A DNA stretch of 64,000 nucleotides. Origin: Candidatus Cloacimonetes bacterium HGW-Cloacimonetes-2. Its GTDB lineage: Bacteria; Cloacimonadota; Cloacimonadia; Cloacimonadales; Cloacimonadaceae. Below the pieces are notes generated by a model. The model saw only the letters and a program-made list of their open reading frames with translations. It did not search any database and had not been told where the DNA came from. Of the stretch, positions 1 to 7,296 are shown in pieces; the first letter of the stretch is position 1, and every line of letters begins with the position of its first letter. The position numbers and the translations under genes are program-made. The DNA lies in the NCBI GenBank assembly GCA_002842035.1, contig PHBP01000003.1, forward strand, positions 1-64,000, written 5' to 3'.

Positions 1-84
1 CCCATTCCGAACACAGAAGTTAAGCTCATCTGCGCCGATGGTACTGCGTGGGCAACTGCGTGGGAGAGTAGGTCGCCGCCATCG
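1..84 (+). rRNA. rrf: 5S ribosomal RNA, 3' part
   Basis: The first 84 bases match the conserved body and 3' half of bacterial 5S rRNA: the CCCATTCCGAAC loop, GAAGTTAAGC, GCGCCGATGGTACT and GGGAGAGTAGGTCGCCGCC. The 5' third lies outside the window, so the rest of an rRNA operon is expected upstream. The exact 3' end is uncertain by a few bases. No clear rho-independent terminator follows. Confidence 0.95.
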
Positions 85-242
85 CTAACGCCTTTATCTA
101 TACCCTCTCAACAGTGATTCAGCTTTCTGGCAAACGTAGGTCAATATTCTCTATATTACGTTCTCCTCTTTATCGTAGCTCTCTTATCTGTCTGCCCGTC
201 ACTTATTCCCAAACAACCGCGAATTATATTATCATATTGCTC

Positions 243-271
243 TTGCTACACTCTCTATTCCTAGTTATCTT
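243..271 (+). promoter_or_regulatory. Possible promoter of tpx
   Basis: TTGCTA at 243-248 and TATCTT at 266-271 are 17 bp apart and lie about 35 bp upstream of the tpx start. The fit to a housekeeping sigma promoter is fair (4 of 6 at each box). No other signal supports it. Confidence 0.3.
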
Positions 272-306
272 GTATGTATTAAAGAAATACTAATACAGAG
301 GTAATA

Positions 307-813
307 ATGGCTATCACAAAACTAAAAGGACATCCGATAAATACGAGCGGGGATATGCCCGTCATTTCAGCAAAAGCTCCGCAGTTTCAGCTTACGGGAG
401 CAGATCTGCAGGATAAGAGCCTGGTAGATTATTCCGGTAAGAAGGTTATACTGAATATTTTCCCTAGCATAGACACCGGTGTGTGCGCGATGAGCGTCCG
501 CAGATTCAATGCAGAGGCATCCAAGCTCGATAATACAGTCGTATTGTGCATCTCCAGAGATCTTCCCTTTGCGATGGGAAGGTTCTGCGGTGCTGAGGGC
601 TTGGACAAAGTGATTACTCTTTCCGAGATGAGAGATAGGAACTTTGGTAAGGACTATGGTCTGGAACTGGTAGATGGCCCGATGGCTGGCTTATTGGCTC
701 GCTCAGTGGTCGTAATTGACCAGGCAGGATCAGTCGTATACACGGAACTGGTAGATGATATAGTTCACGAACCAAATTATCAGGCTGCTATTGAGGCGGT
801 TAACGCCATTTAA
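307..813 (+). CDS. tpx: Thiol peroxidase (atypical 2-Cys peroxiredoxin)
   Basis: A cytoplasmic peroxidase that reduces hydrogen peroxide and alkyl hydroperoxides at the expense of thioredoxin. The 168 residues are the usual Tpx length. The active-site segment SIDTGVCAMSVRRFN holds the peroxidatic Cys60, and DLPFAMGRFCGAEG holds the resolving Cys94, as in the E. coli enzyme (Cys61/Cys95). AGAGGT precedes the ATG at a suitable distance. The gene stands alone between an rRNA operon end and a tRNA, with a possible promoter at 243-271. A defence role against oxygen in an otherwise anaerobic lineage is an inference from family knowledge. Confidence 0.96.
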   Translation: MAITKLKGHPINTSGDMPVISAKAPQFQLTGADLQDKSLVDYSGKKVILNIFPSIDTGVCAMSVRRFNAEASKLDNTVVLCISRDLPFAMGRFCGAEGLDKVITLSEMRDRNFGKDYGLELVDGPMAGLLARSVVVIDQAGSVVYTELVDDIVHEPNYQAAIEAVNAI

Positions 814-847
814 TCACTCATCAATACAAGGGAACAGGATTTTGTGC

Positions 848-876
848 TTGACAGAATTCGGCCCGCAAAGAAATTG
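848..876 (+). promoter_or_regulatory. Possible promoter of tRNA-Arg
   Basis: TTGACA at 848-853, then 17 bp, then AAATTG at 871-876, ending 12 bp before the tRNA. The -35 box is perfect. The downstream box is not a TATAAT match but resembles the boxes at the same distance before prfB and tRNA-Gly. Confidence 0.3.
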
Positions 877-888
877 GATAAACAGTGT

Positions 889-965
889 GCGCCCTTAGCT
901 CAACTGGATAGAGTATCTGACTACGGATCAGAAGGTTAGGGGTTCGACTCCCTTAGGGCGTGCCA
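889..965 (+). tRNA. tRNA-Arg (ACG)
   Basis: A 77-nt cloverleaf. The acceptor arms GCGCCCT and AGGGCGT pair with a terminal G-T wobble. The anticodon stem TCTGA/TCAGA encloses an ACG anticodon, which TadA would normally deaminate to ICG. The T arm GGGGTTCGACTCCC is standard and the 3' CCA is encoded at 963-965. Confidence 0.96.
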
Positions 966-975
966 CTTTTTACTT

Positions 976-998
976 GCCAGCTTACGCTGGCTTTTTTT
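976..998 (+). terminator. Rho-independent terminator after tRNA-Arg
   Basis: The stem GCCAGC/GCTGGC (976-981 and 986-991) with a TTAC loop is followed by seven T at 992-998. It sits 10 bp after the tRNA and just before the msbA-like start at 1014. Confidence 0.85.
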
Positions 999-1013
999 AT
1001 TTGTGCGAGGATT

Positions 1014-2933
1014 ATGGATAAACAGATAGAACCTAAACGCAATGCAAACCTGATGCTCATCCTGAAGATGATGCTGAATTACTGGTATTACGGCCTGATG
1101 GGGCTGATTACCATGCTATTCTTTGCCTTCTTTAGCGGAGTGAGCATTACGATCGTTATCCCGCTCTTTGATTACGTCTTCAAGTCTGACAAGCCGGTAA
1201 TCCTCTACCACAGCTACGATGCCTTTTTACAGGCTTTATGGGCTAGAATAGGGGACTTTACCGCCCAATCAGGATCACTGCTAAAACTGAGGAGTCTGGA
1301 CGAACTGGCCCCACTCTGGGAAAGTATCAAAGATTTGATGGTGCAAACAGATTCTCTTGCTCTGCTCTACGTGATTTGTGGATTCGTAGTGCTGACTATT
1401 TTGCTAAAGAACATCTTCTTTTATGCAAACAAGATGTTCTTTGTGGTGCTCAGGGGCAGAACTATCCGGGATGTACGAAGCTATATGTTTCGTCGCTACC
1501 TCAGCCAGGGTATGGAGTTTTACAGCAACAACCAGGTGGGTGATGCCATAGTTCGTATGGTGAATGATGTTGATAGCGTTTCCAATTACTTTATTTACTC
1601 TATATTCAATTCCATCAGGGATTTCTCCACTATCGTAGTGTATATGTATATCGCCTTGATGCTGAATGCCAAGCTCTTCTTACTTAGCGCTCTTGTGCTG
1701 CCGTTATTTACAATAACGGTTGGATTTATGGGCAAGAAGATCAAGAAGTACTCAAAGCGGATACAGGCACAGCTCTCTACGATGTTTTCCACAGTTGAGG
1801 AAGTCTTGAATAGCATCCGGATAGTCAAGGCATTTAGAAGAGAAGAACGTGAATATGAGGCATTCGAGAAGATCAATCGCAAGCACCTTAGCTTGTGGCA
1901 GAGAGCGATGGCTTATTCTTCCTTGAATGTGCCGATCTCGGAGCTCAATTCCACTCTGACCGGAGTCGTTGTGATCATCCTGGGTGGAGCTATGATTCTA
2001 GATCCTAAGAGCGGTTTTAGTCTCGGCAATTTCACCGCTTTCCTCTTTGCCCTGTTTTCTATGCTACATCCACTGAAGACAATCACCCAGATGTATGCTG
2101 AGATCAAGAAAGCGGCGGTCTCTCTCGATCGTATTGCGCTTGTCTTGAATCAGCAATCCAGTATCCAGGATGCTCCTGATGCCATCTCCAAAGAGAGTTT
2201 TAATACCCTGATTACGCTAAAGGGAGTCGGGTTCCAGTATAAAACCGATAAGAAGGTCTTGCAAAATATAGACTTAGTAATAGAGAAAGGAAAGAAGGTG
2301 GCTTTTGTTGGCTCCAGCGGTGGAGGTAAGACAACTTTGGTGAACCTTTTAAACCGCGTTTACGACGTCACAGAGGGCTCGATCGAGTTGGATGGAGTCG
2401 ATATTCGGAAAATCAGATTGAACGACCTCAGGAAGCTTTTTGGGGTTGTTACGCAGGATTCCGTGCTTTTTACCAAAACAATACGTGAGAACATTGCCTA
2501 CGGCAGTCTTGAAGACCTGAGTGACGAGCAAATCAGAGAAGCTGCCAAGATTGCTCACGCTGATGAGTTTATCGAGCAGCTTCCGAATAAGTACGACCAA
2601 ATGTTGGATATCAAGGGGACTAATCTCTCCGGTGGTCAGAGGCAACGCTTGTGCATTGCACGCGCTATTGTTGGTAATCCGCCTATCCTGATCTTTGATG
2701 AAGCTACCAGCGCACTTGATACTGATAGTGAAAAGAAGGTTCAGGATGCAATCGACGATGCCACTCGGAATCGTACTGTGATTATTATCGCTCACAGGCT
2801 ATCCACCATACTCAAGAGCGATCTGATCGTAGTATTGGAAAATGGCGAGATTGTGGGTAGTGGTAGCCACGAAGAACTTATGGGCAGTTGCGAACGGTAT
2901 CAGCATCTGCACAGGCTGCAGTTCCAATCATAG
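1014..2933 (+). CDS. MsbA-like lipid/oligosaccharide ABC exporter
   Basis: A half-transporter with fused membrane and ATPase domains, probably flipping a lipid A or lipid-linked glycan across the inner membrane. The first 350 or so residues hold about six hydrophobic segments. An unusually long loop (residues about 45-115) lies between the first two. The ATPase domain has Walker A GSSGGGKTT (about 433-441), signature LSGGQ (538-542), Walker B LIFDEATSALD and the switch His in IIAHRLST. The start at 1014 (ATG after GCGAGG) is chosen because an in-frame upstream extension would run into the tRNA. At 639 residues it is longer than MsbA (about 580). Its neighbours are LPS-type glycosyltransferases, which supports a surface-glycolipid substrate. 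The exact substrate cannot be read from sequence. Confidence 0.9.
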   Translation: MDKQIEPKRNANLMLILKMMLNYWYYGLMGLITMLFFAFFSGVSITIVIPLFDYVFKSDKPVILYHSYDAFLQALWARIGDFTAQSGSLLKLRSLDELAPLWESIKDLMVQTDSLALLYVICGFVVLTILLKNIFFYANKMFFVVLRGRTIRDVRSYMFRRYLSQGMEFYSNNQVGDAIVRMVNDVDSVSNYFIYSIFNSIRDFSTIVVYMYIALMLNAKLFLLSALVLPLFTITVGFMGKKIKKYSKRIQAQLSTMFSTVEEVLNSIRIVKAFRREEREYEAFEKINRKHLSLWQRAMAYSSLNVPISELNSTLTGVVVIILGGAMILDPKSGFSLGNFTAFLFALFSMLHPLKTITQMYAEIKKAAVSLDRIALVLNQQSSIQDAPDAISKESFNTLITLKGVGFQYKTDKKVLQNIDLVIEKGKKVAFVGSSGGGKTTLVNLLNRVYDVTEGSIELDGVDIRKIRLNDLRKLFGVVTQDSVLFTKTIRENIAYGSLEDLSDEQIREAAKIAHADEFIEQLPNKYDQMLDIKGTNLSGGQRQRLCIARAIVGNPPILIFDEATSALDTDSEKKVQDAIDDATRNRTVIIIAHRLSTILKSDLIVVLENGEIVGSGSHEELMGSCERYQHLHRLQFQS

Positions 2934-2940
2934 AGGTTCA

Positions 2941-3708
2941 GTGAAACACAGTGTAAGCGCTTTTGTATTGACCCAAAACAACGAAGCCACAATCAGAGCT
3001 TGTCTAGACAGCGTTACTTGGTGTGATGAGATAGTCATCATTGACTCATTCAGCACAGACAGGACTCTGGAGATTGCTCGAGAATATCCCCGGCTAAAGA
3101 TCTATCAGAATGAATACACTACTGCTGCAGAGCAAAGAATCTGGGGTAATCCCCATGTTACCAGTGAGTGGGTCTTCATTATCGATTCAGACGAGGAGTG
3201 TCCACCGGATCTAAGGGACAAATTCATCAGTATTCTTGAGCAAGACAAGATCGAGAATGACGGTTTTGTGATCCGTATTCGTACGAGATTCATGGGACGG
3301 CTCTTAGAGCATCACGACTATATCAGTGCCAAAGGTAAGCGTCTGGTCTTGAAAGAAGTAGCTACTCGTTACAAAAAGACAGCCAGCGTTCATGCCACTA
3401 TCAAGCTGGATCATATCGCGTTCATTGAGCCCAAGTACTATCTGATACACAATCCCATACGTAGTCTTGACTTACACTATCAAAAGATGATCCGATATGC
3501 ACGATGGCAGGCTCAGGATATGCACGTTTCCGGTAGAAAGGCTCATTGGTGGCATATACTTCTGCGACCTATCGGCAAGTTTATGCAGTTCTATCTGGTC
3601 TATGGAGGATTTCGGGATGGCTTGCAAGGACTCCTGATCTGCCTACTGGCTGCATATAGTATCTTTTTAAAGTTCTCCCTGCTCTATGACTTACAGAGGC
3701 AAGATTGA
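2941..3708 (+). CDS. Family 2 glycosyltransferase, WaaE/KdtX type
   Basis: A cytoplasmic-face sugar transferase of the type that decorates the inner LPS core. The N-terminal GT2 fold is clear: SAFVLTQNNEATIRACLDSV, then CDEIVIIDSFSTDRT, then the metal-binding WVFIIDSDEE segment equivalent to the DxD motif. The GTG at 2941 follows AGAGG by a short gap, and the GT2 fold begins right there. Starting further upstream would overlap the exporter. 255 residues is normal for the group. A hydrophobic stretch near the C-terminus may bind the membrane. It lies 7 bp after the ABC exporter and overlaps the next gene by one base, so the three are probably cotranscribed. Donor and acceptor sugars are unknown. 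Confidence 0.88.
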   Translation: MKHSVSAFVLTQNNEATIRACLDSVTWCDEIVIIDSFSTDRTLEIAREYPRLKIYQNEYTTAAEQRIWGNPHVTSEWVFIIDSDEECPPDLRDKFISILEQDKIENDGFVIRIRTRFMGRLLEHHDYISAKGKRLVLKEVATRYKKTASVHATIKLDHIAFIEPKYYLIHNPIRSLDLHYQKMIRYARWQAQDMHVSGRKAHWWHILLRPIGKFMQFYLVYGGFRDGLQGLLICLLAAYSIFLKFSLLYDLQRQD

Positions 3709-4748
3709 TGAGAGAACTGGTTCTCCTTACTGCTCCCAAGAGGTTTATTGGCCAGACCAGGCGTCCCTGGGTGCCACTTGATGTAGATAGATTTATCTCT
3801 GAACTCAAGAACAAAAGTATCACTGTACGCGAATACGAGTATCACCAAGCGGCTAATACTGCGGAGCTACAGAACTCCACTATCTTCTATTCCTTTTCCC
3901 AAGTGGAAAATCTGAGGGCTTATCTACGCGATCTTGTCTTCTCATTACAACAGAGAGGCAACAAGGTCTTACCTTCCTACGAACTGCTGCTCTGCCACGA
4001 AAACAAGGGCTACCAAGAGCACTACAAGAAGCTCTTGGGTATCACTTCACCCTGGGCGTATTACCTCAGCCGCAAAGAAGAAATTACTTCATATAATATT
4101 AGCTATCCAGTTGTATTAAAGAGTCTTGAAGGATCCAATGCAAAGGGCGTTGCCTTGGTCAAGAACCAGCAAGAGCTGCTTCATAAAATAAACCTGTGGG
4201 AGGGAAAACTCGGCTGGTATGACCGGTGGGATCTCTTCCGTCGTAACTACCTGCGCAAAGCCAAGCAATTTCCAGGCTATCCCCAATACTCCAATAAACT
4301 GGATCAAGAGCAGTACCGTGAGCATATCGAGCCAAGATTGAGATTTGTCCTGCAAGAGTTTATCCCGGGCTTGGATAGCGATTACCGCGTTATCGTTCTG
4401 GGCGATCGTTTCTATGTAAGCCGAAGAATGACCAAACAAGGAGACTGGCGAGCCAGCGGCACAAAGCTCTTTACCTACGACCCTAAGCCCAATCCTGACC
4501 TCCTGGACTACGCCAGCAGTCTCTATTACAAGGTAAGTAGCCCCAGCCTGGCAATGGACGTAGGGATTAGCGATAATGGTCTGCATCTCTTTGAGTTTCA
4601 AGCTTTGCACTTCGGAGTGACGCCCATCGTTTTGGGACCGGGATACTTCATCAAACATCGGGGTGAATGGAAGTTTCAGGAAGGCTCCGGATCTTACGAA
4701 GCTGAACTGGCGTATGCGATAGATCACTATCTGGTCAACAGGATGTAG
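3708..4748 (+). CDS. ATP-grasp domain protein in a surface-polymer operon
   Basis: A probable ATP-dependent ligase. The ATP-grasp pattern is visible: YPVVLKSLEGSNAKGVALV has the nucleotide-binding Lys and Gly-rich loop, FVLQEFIPGLDSDYRVIVLG the hinge, and SLAMDVGISDNGLHLFEFQ the metal-binding strand. The last metal ligand, usually Asn (E-x-N), appears as Gln in FEFQ. The ATG at 3708 shares one base with the preceding TGA. A TTG one codon earlier is less likely. No signal peptide is seen. ATP-grasp genes beside CDP-glycerol-phosphotransferase-like genes occur in several surface-glycan loci, so a role in modifying a glycan with an amino acid or similar group is plausible. The substrate is unknown. 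Confidence 0.72.
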   Translation: MRELVLLTAPKRFIGQTRRPWVPLDVDRFISELKNKSITVREYEYHQAANTAELQNSTIFYSFSQVENLRAYLRDLVFSLQQRGNKVLPSYELLLCHENKGYQEHYKKLLGITSPWAYYLSRKEEITSYNISYPVVLKSLEGSNAKGVALVKNQQELLHKINLWEGKLGWYDRWDLFRRNYLRKAKQFPGYPQYSNKLDQEQYREHIEPRLRFVLQEFIPGLDSDYRVIVLGDRFYVSRRMTKQGDWRASGTKLFTYDPKPNPDLLDYASSLYYKVSSPSLAMDVGISDNGLHLFEFQALHFGVTPIVLGPGYFIKHRGEWKFQEGSGSYEAELAYAIDHYLVNRM

Positions 4749-4752
4749 AAGC

Positions 4753-5796
4753 GTGGTCTTCTCTTACCACTTGACCAAGTATCCTTTTAGATTAGTATAT
4801 GCAATCCTAAGTCTCTGTGGCAGGACTAAAGGCATCTATTTCTACTGTGCGGAACAGATAGATCTGGAGGTTTTCAGAGAAATACAGAGACACCTTCATA
4901 GTGTTGATATAGTCACAGATAAGAAGAGTATGTTAAAGTACTTTCTTGATCACAAAATACCCTGTAAGCAACTGCCTGTATTCCCTAAAGCAGTGATTAT
5001 GTGCCGTCACGCTTGCCATAAGTTTCCCTCCCAGAGGATAATCAAGATAGGGATGAGACACGGTCCATACCACTTCAAAAAGATGACCTCCGCATCGAAC
5101 TACAACCTCTTTGATATCTATATGTTTAGCAGCCAGGATGATCTCGCTGAAGCCATCAAGACAGGCGTCAAAACCGGCATCTCTATTGGTTACCCCAAGC
5201 TTGATCCTGCGCTAAATGGCGAATTCAGCCAGAAAGAACTGAGTACTATCAAAATCAAAGCCGGAATTACTGCTGACAAACCAATCCTGCTTTTCAGCGC
5301 TACCTGGCCCGGCAGTGGTATGAGTGGTCTGGATCTTTGGAAGCACAGAATTGGAAGCCTCAAAGACAAATACAACCTGATGGTTACCCTTCACCCCTGG
5401 GTTTCTGATGCAGATAGGGAACTGATTAGAAAGCAAGGCATATACCTCGTTGAGCGTGATGTGATCAAGCATATCTACATCTCTGACATTGTGATCGGGG
5501 ACACCAGCTCGCTATTGGCTGAAGCTTGCGCGCTTGACAAACCGATGATCACCTGGAAGGTACCCGCAGCAAAGCGCTCTCAGGAAAAAATAGAAGCCCT
5601 GATAGAGAGTTTTAGCCTCCAGGTGGAGAGTCTAGATGAATTGAGAATTGCCGTAAAGCGCTATCTCGCAACACCAAATTTACTATCGGACGAAAGGCAT
5701 AAAGCCAGCAGGCTGATGTTTGACAATCTGGATGGATCTGCCGGCAAAAACGCCGCAAATGTGATTATTAAGCTACTGCCGGAGTTGAAACTATGA
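4753..5796 (+). CDS. CDP-glycerol glycerophosphotransferase-like protein
   Basis: Resembles the Glyphos_transf family, which adds polyol-phosphate units to teichoic-acid-like or LPS-linked polymers. Family-like traits are the GMRHGPYHFKK segment in the N-terminal half, the phosphate-handling IGDTSSLLAEACALDKPMI near residue 245, and a GT-B-like two-domain layout. 347 residues is the length of the catalytic part alone. The GTG at 4753 lies 4 bp after the previous stop and GGATG is the only ribosome-binding candidate. The 3' end overlaps the TatD gene by ATGA. Placement after the exporter, WaaE-type enzyme and ATP-grasp gene suggests one glycan-assembly unit. The similarity is moderate and the donor substrate is not shown. 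Confidence 0.7.
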   Translation: MVFSYHLTKYPFRLVYAILSLCGRTKGIYFYCAEQIDLEVFREIQRHLHSVDIVTDKKSMLKYFLDHKIPCKQLPVFPKAVIMCRHACHKFPSQRIIKIGMRHGPYHFKKMTSASNYNLFDIYMFSSQDDLAEAIKTGVKTGISIGYPKLDPALNGEFSQKELSTIKIKAGITADKPILLFSATWPGSGMSGLDLWKHRIGSLKDKYNLMVTLHPWVSDADRELIRKQGIYLVERDVIKHIYISDIVIGDTSSLLAEACALDKPMITWKVPAAKRSQEKIEALIESFSLQVESLDELRIAVKRYLATPNLLSDERHKASRLMFDNLDGSAGKNAANVIIKLLPELKL

Positions 5797-6530
5797 ATCT
5801 GATAGACGCACATTGCCACCTGGCAAATCTAGCACAGACTCACGATCTTAGTCCATTAATTTCTGAGGCTAATTCTCACGGCATAAAAGGCTTTATTTCA
5901 TCGATCTTAATGCTCTCCGAGATCGATTGGCACAAGAATAATCCTGATCGGGGCATCCTGATCCAGGCAGGAGTACATCCCAGTTTTGACGAATGCGACT
6001 TAGCGGTGGAAGATATCAGTTCATTAGTTCAAACAAATACACTTGATCTGGTTGGAGAGATAGGCATTGATAGATCAAATCCCGATCTGGAGGGTCAGCA
6101 AATCCTGTTAACAGAACAATGCCGGTTAGCTGCAGATGCTGAGCTTCCAGTGTCTCTGCATATTGTTGGACACCAAGCAAATGCATATTCATTGTTAAAG
6201 CAATTTCCACTTCGCTATATGGTGCATGGATATGCCGGATCAGTGGAAGGATTTGAGCTCCTGGCAAGACTGGATACCTGCTTTACGATATGTAGCCGTA
6301 TCCTCAAAGATGACAAACGTGAGCTACTGGAAGCCATCATTGATGACGGCAGATATCTTTTTGAAACTGACATCACTCAGTATTATGTAAAACCCAACGA
6401 AGCCAACCCTTTACTGCGTTTGATCGAGCTTTTCCAGCGGGTAAAGCAAATCAGCGGAAAGACAGAAAGCGAATTGATCAACACCCAAAATGAAACACTG
6501 CTTCACCTATTGGGACGTTTTCCTTGGTAA
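5793..6530 (+). CDS. TatD-family metal-dependent hydrolase
   Basis: A TIM-barrel amidohydrolase of the TatD type; members are 3'-5' exonucleases or D-aminoacyl-tRNA deacylases. The metal ligands are visible: HCH in NLIDAHCHLAN, Glu in VGEIGIDRS, His in VSLHIVGHQ, His in MVHGYAGS and Asp in LFETDITQYY. 245 residues is slightly shorter than the usual 255-265. It overlaps its upstream neighbour by 4 bp and the TcdA gene downstream by 7 bp, so it is translationally coupled. It is a housekeeping function attached to the end of the envelope operon. The precise nucleic acid substrate is unknown. Confidence 0.88.
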   Translation: MNLIDAHCHLANLAQTHDLSPLISEANSHGIKGFISSILMLSEIDWHKNNPDRGILIQAGVHPSFDECDLAVEDISSLVQTNTLDLVGEIGIDRSNPDLEGQQILLTEQCRLAADAELPVSLHIVGHQANAYSLLKQFPLRYMVHGYAGSVEGFELLARLDTCFTICSRILKDDKRELLEAIIDDGRYLFETDITQYYVKPNEANPLLRLIELFQRVKQISGKTESELINTQNETLLHLLGRFPW

Positions 6531-7228
6531 ATGAACGTGACAGTAGAACAGCCTTGCTGATTGGAAAAGAAGGACTTAGCAAGCTCAGGGAAGCCAGGAT
6601 AGCTGTAATCGGTTTGGGTGGTGTTGGTGGATATGCAGTGGAAGCTCTGGTGCGTGCCGGGATTGCCGAAATCCTCCTGGTGGACTTTGACAGAGTGCAA
6701 GAATCGAACATAAATCGCCAACTCATAGCAGATTACGATAGTATTGGAATGCTAAAGACGGAGCTCTATGCCAGGCGACTGACCAAGCTGGATCCTCAGC
6801 TTATTGTCTGCAGCCAGACTTGCTTCCTGGATAGTAGCAATATGGCAGAACTCCTTGATGGATATCACTATGTGATCGATGCAATAGACAGCTTGAATTC
6901 CAAGATTGACCTACTGGATTATTGCCATAGAAACAATAAGTTTGTCGTAAGCGTCCTCGGTGCTGGTCGCCGGCTGGATCCCTCACTGGTTCGTAGTGGA
7001 GACATTTCCCAAAGCAGTGCTTGTCCTTTGGCCAGGCGAGTACGCAAGAGCTTGCGGGAGAGAGGTATCACCAGCGGGATCAGTGCGGTATGGTCGATTG
7101 AAGAAGCTTCGCCGGCTGTTAAAGAGCAGGGTCCGGATCGTTCGCCGATTGGATCAATCAGCTATATGCCTGCAATAATGGGGCTTACCGCTGCATCAAT
7201 CCTCATTCGTAAGATAAGCCATAGCTAG
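6524..7228 (+). CDS. tcdA: tRNA threonylcarbamoyladenosine dehydratase (TcdA/CsdL)
   Basis: A ThiF/E1-like enzyme that cyclises t6A37 in tRNA to ct6A using ATP. The nucleotide-binding motif VIGLGGVGGYAVEAL, the Asp in LLVDFDRV, the NRQL adenylation segment and CPLARRVRKSLRERGI are typical. The TTG at 6524 is used because the nearby ATG at 6531 is out of frame and the conserved family N-terminus (SRTALLIGKEGL) begins right after it. 234 residues is near the small end of the family. The gene overlaps tatD by 7 bp and closes the operon. No terminator is seen on this strand. Confidence 0.9.
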   Translation: MVNERDSRTALLIGKEGLSKLREARIAVIGLGGVGGYAVEALVRAGIAEILLVDFDRVQESNINRQLIADYDSIGMLKTELYARRLTKLDPQLIVCSQTCFLDSSNMAELLDGYHYVIDAIDSLNSKIDLLDYCHRNNKFVVSVLGAGRRLDPSLVRSGDISQSSACPLARRVRKSLRERGITSGISAVWSIEEASPAVKEQGPDRSPIGSISYMPAIMGLTAASILIRKISHS

Positions 7229-7248
7229 AACCATCATATCCAACCCAC

Positions 7249-7277
7249 AAAAAAAGCCGGAACCAATAGATTCCGGC
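7249..7277 (-). terminator. Terminator for the Sel1 protein gene
   Basis: The inverted repeat GCCGGAA/TTCCGGC (7256-7262 and 7271-7277) with an 8-nt loop is followed, on the minus strand, by seven T (A at 7249-7255). The T run is only on the minus side, so it serves the gene ending at 7297. Confidence 0.85.
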
Positions 7278-7296
7278 ATAACTCTCGTTTAAATTC

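Noticed and set aside
960-1013. An 18-codon N-terminal extension of the MsbA-like exporter
   Set aside because: It would start in the 3' end of tRNA-Arg and pass through its terminator hairpin. The ATG at 1014 has a suitable site.
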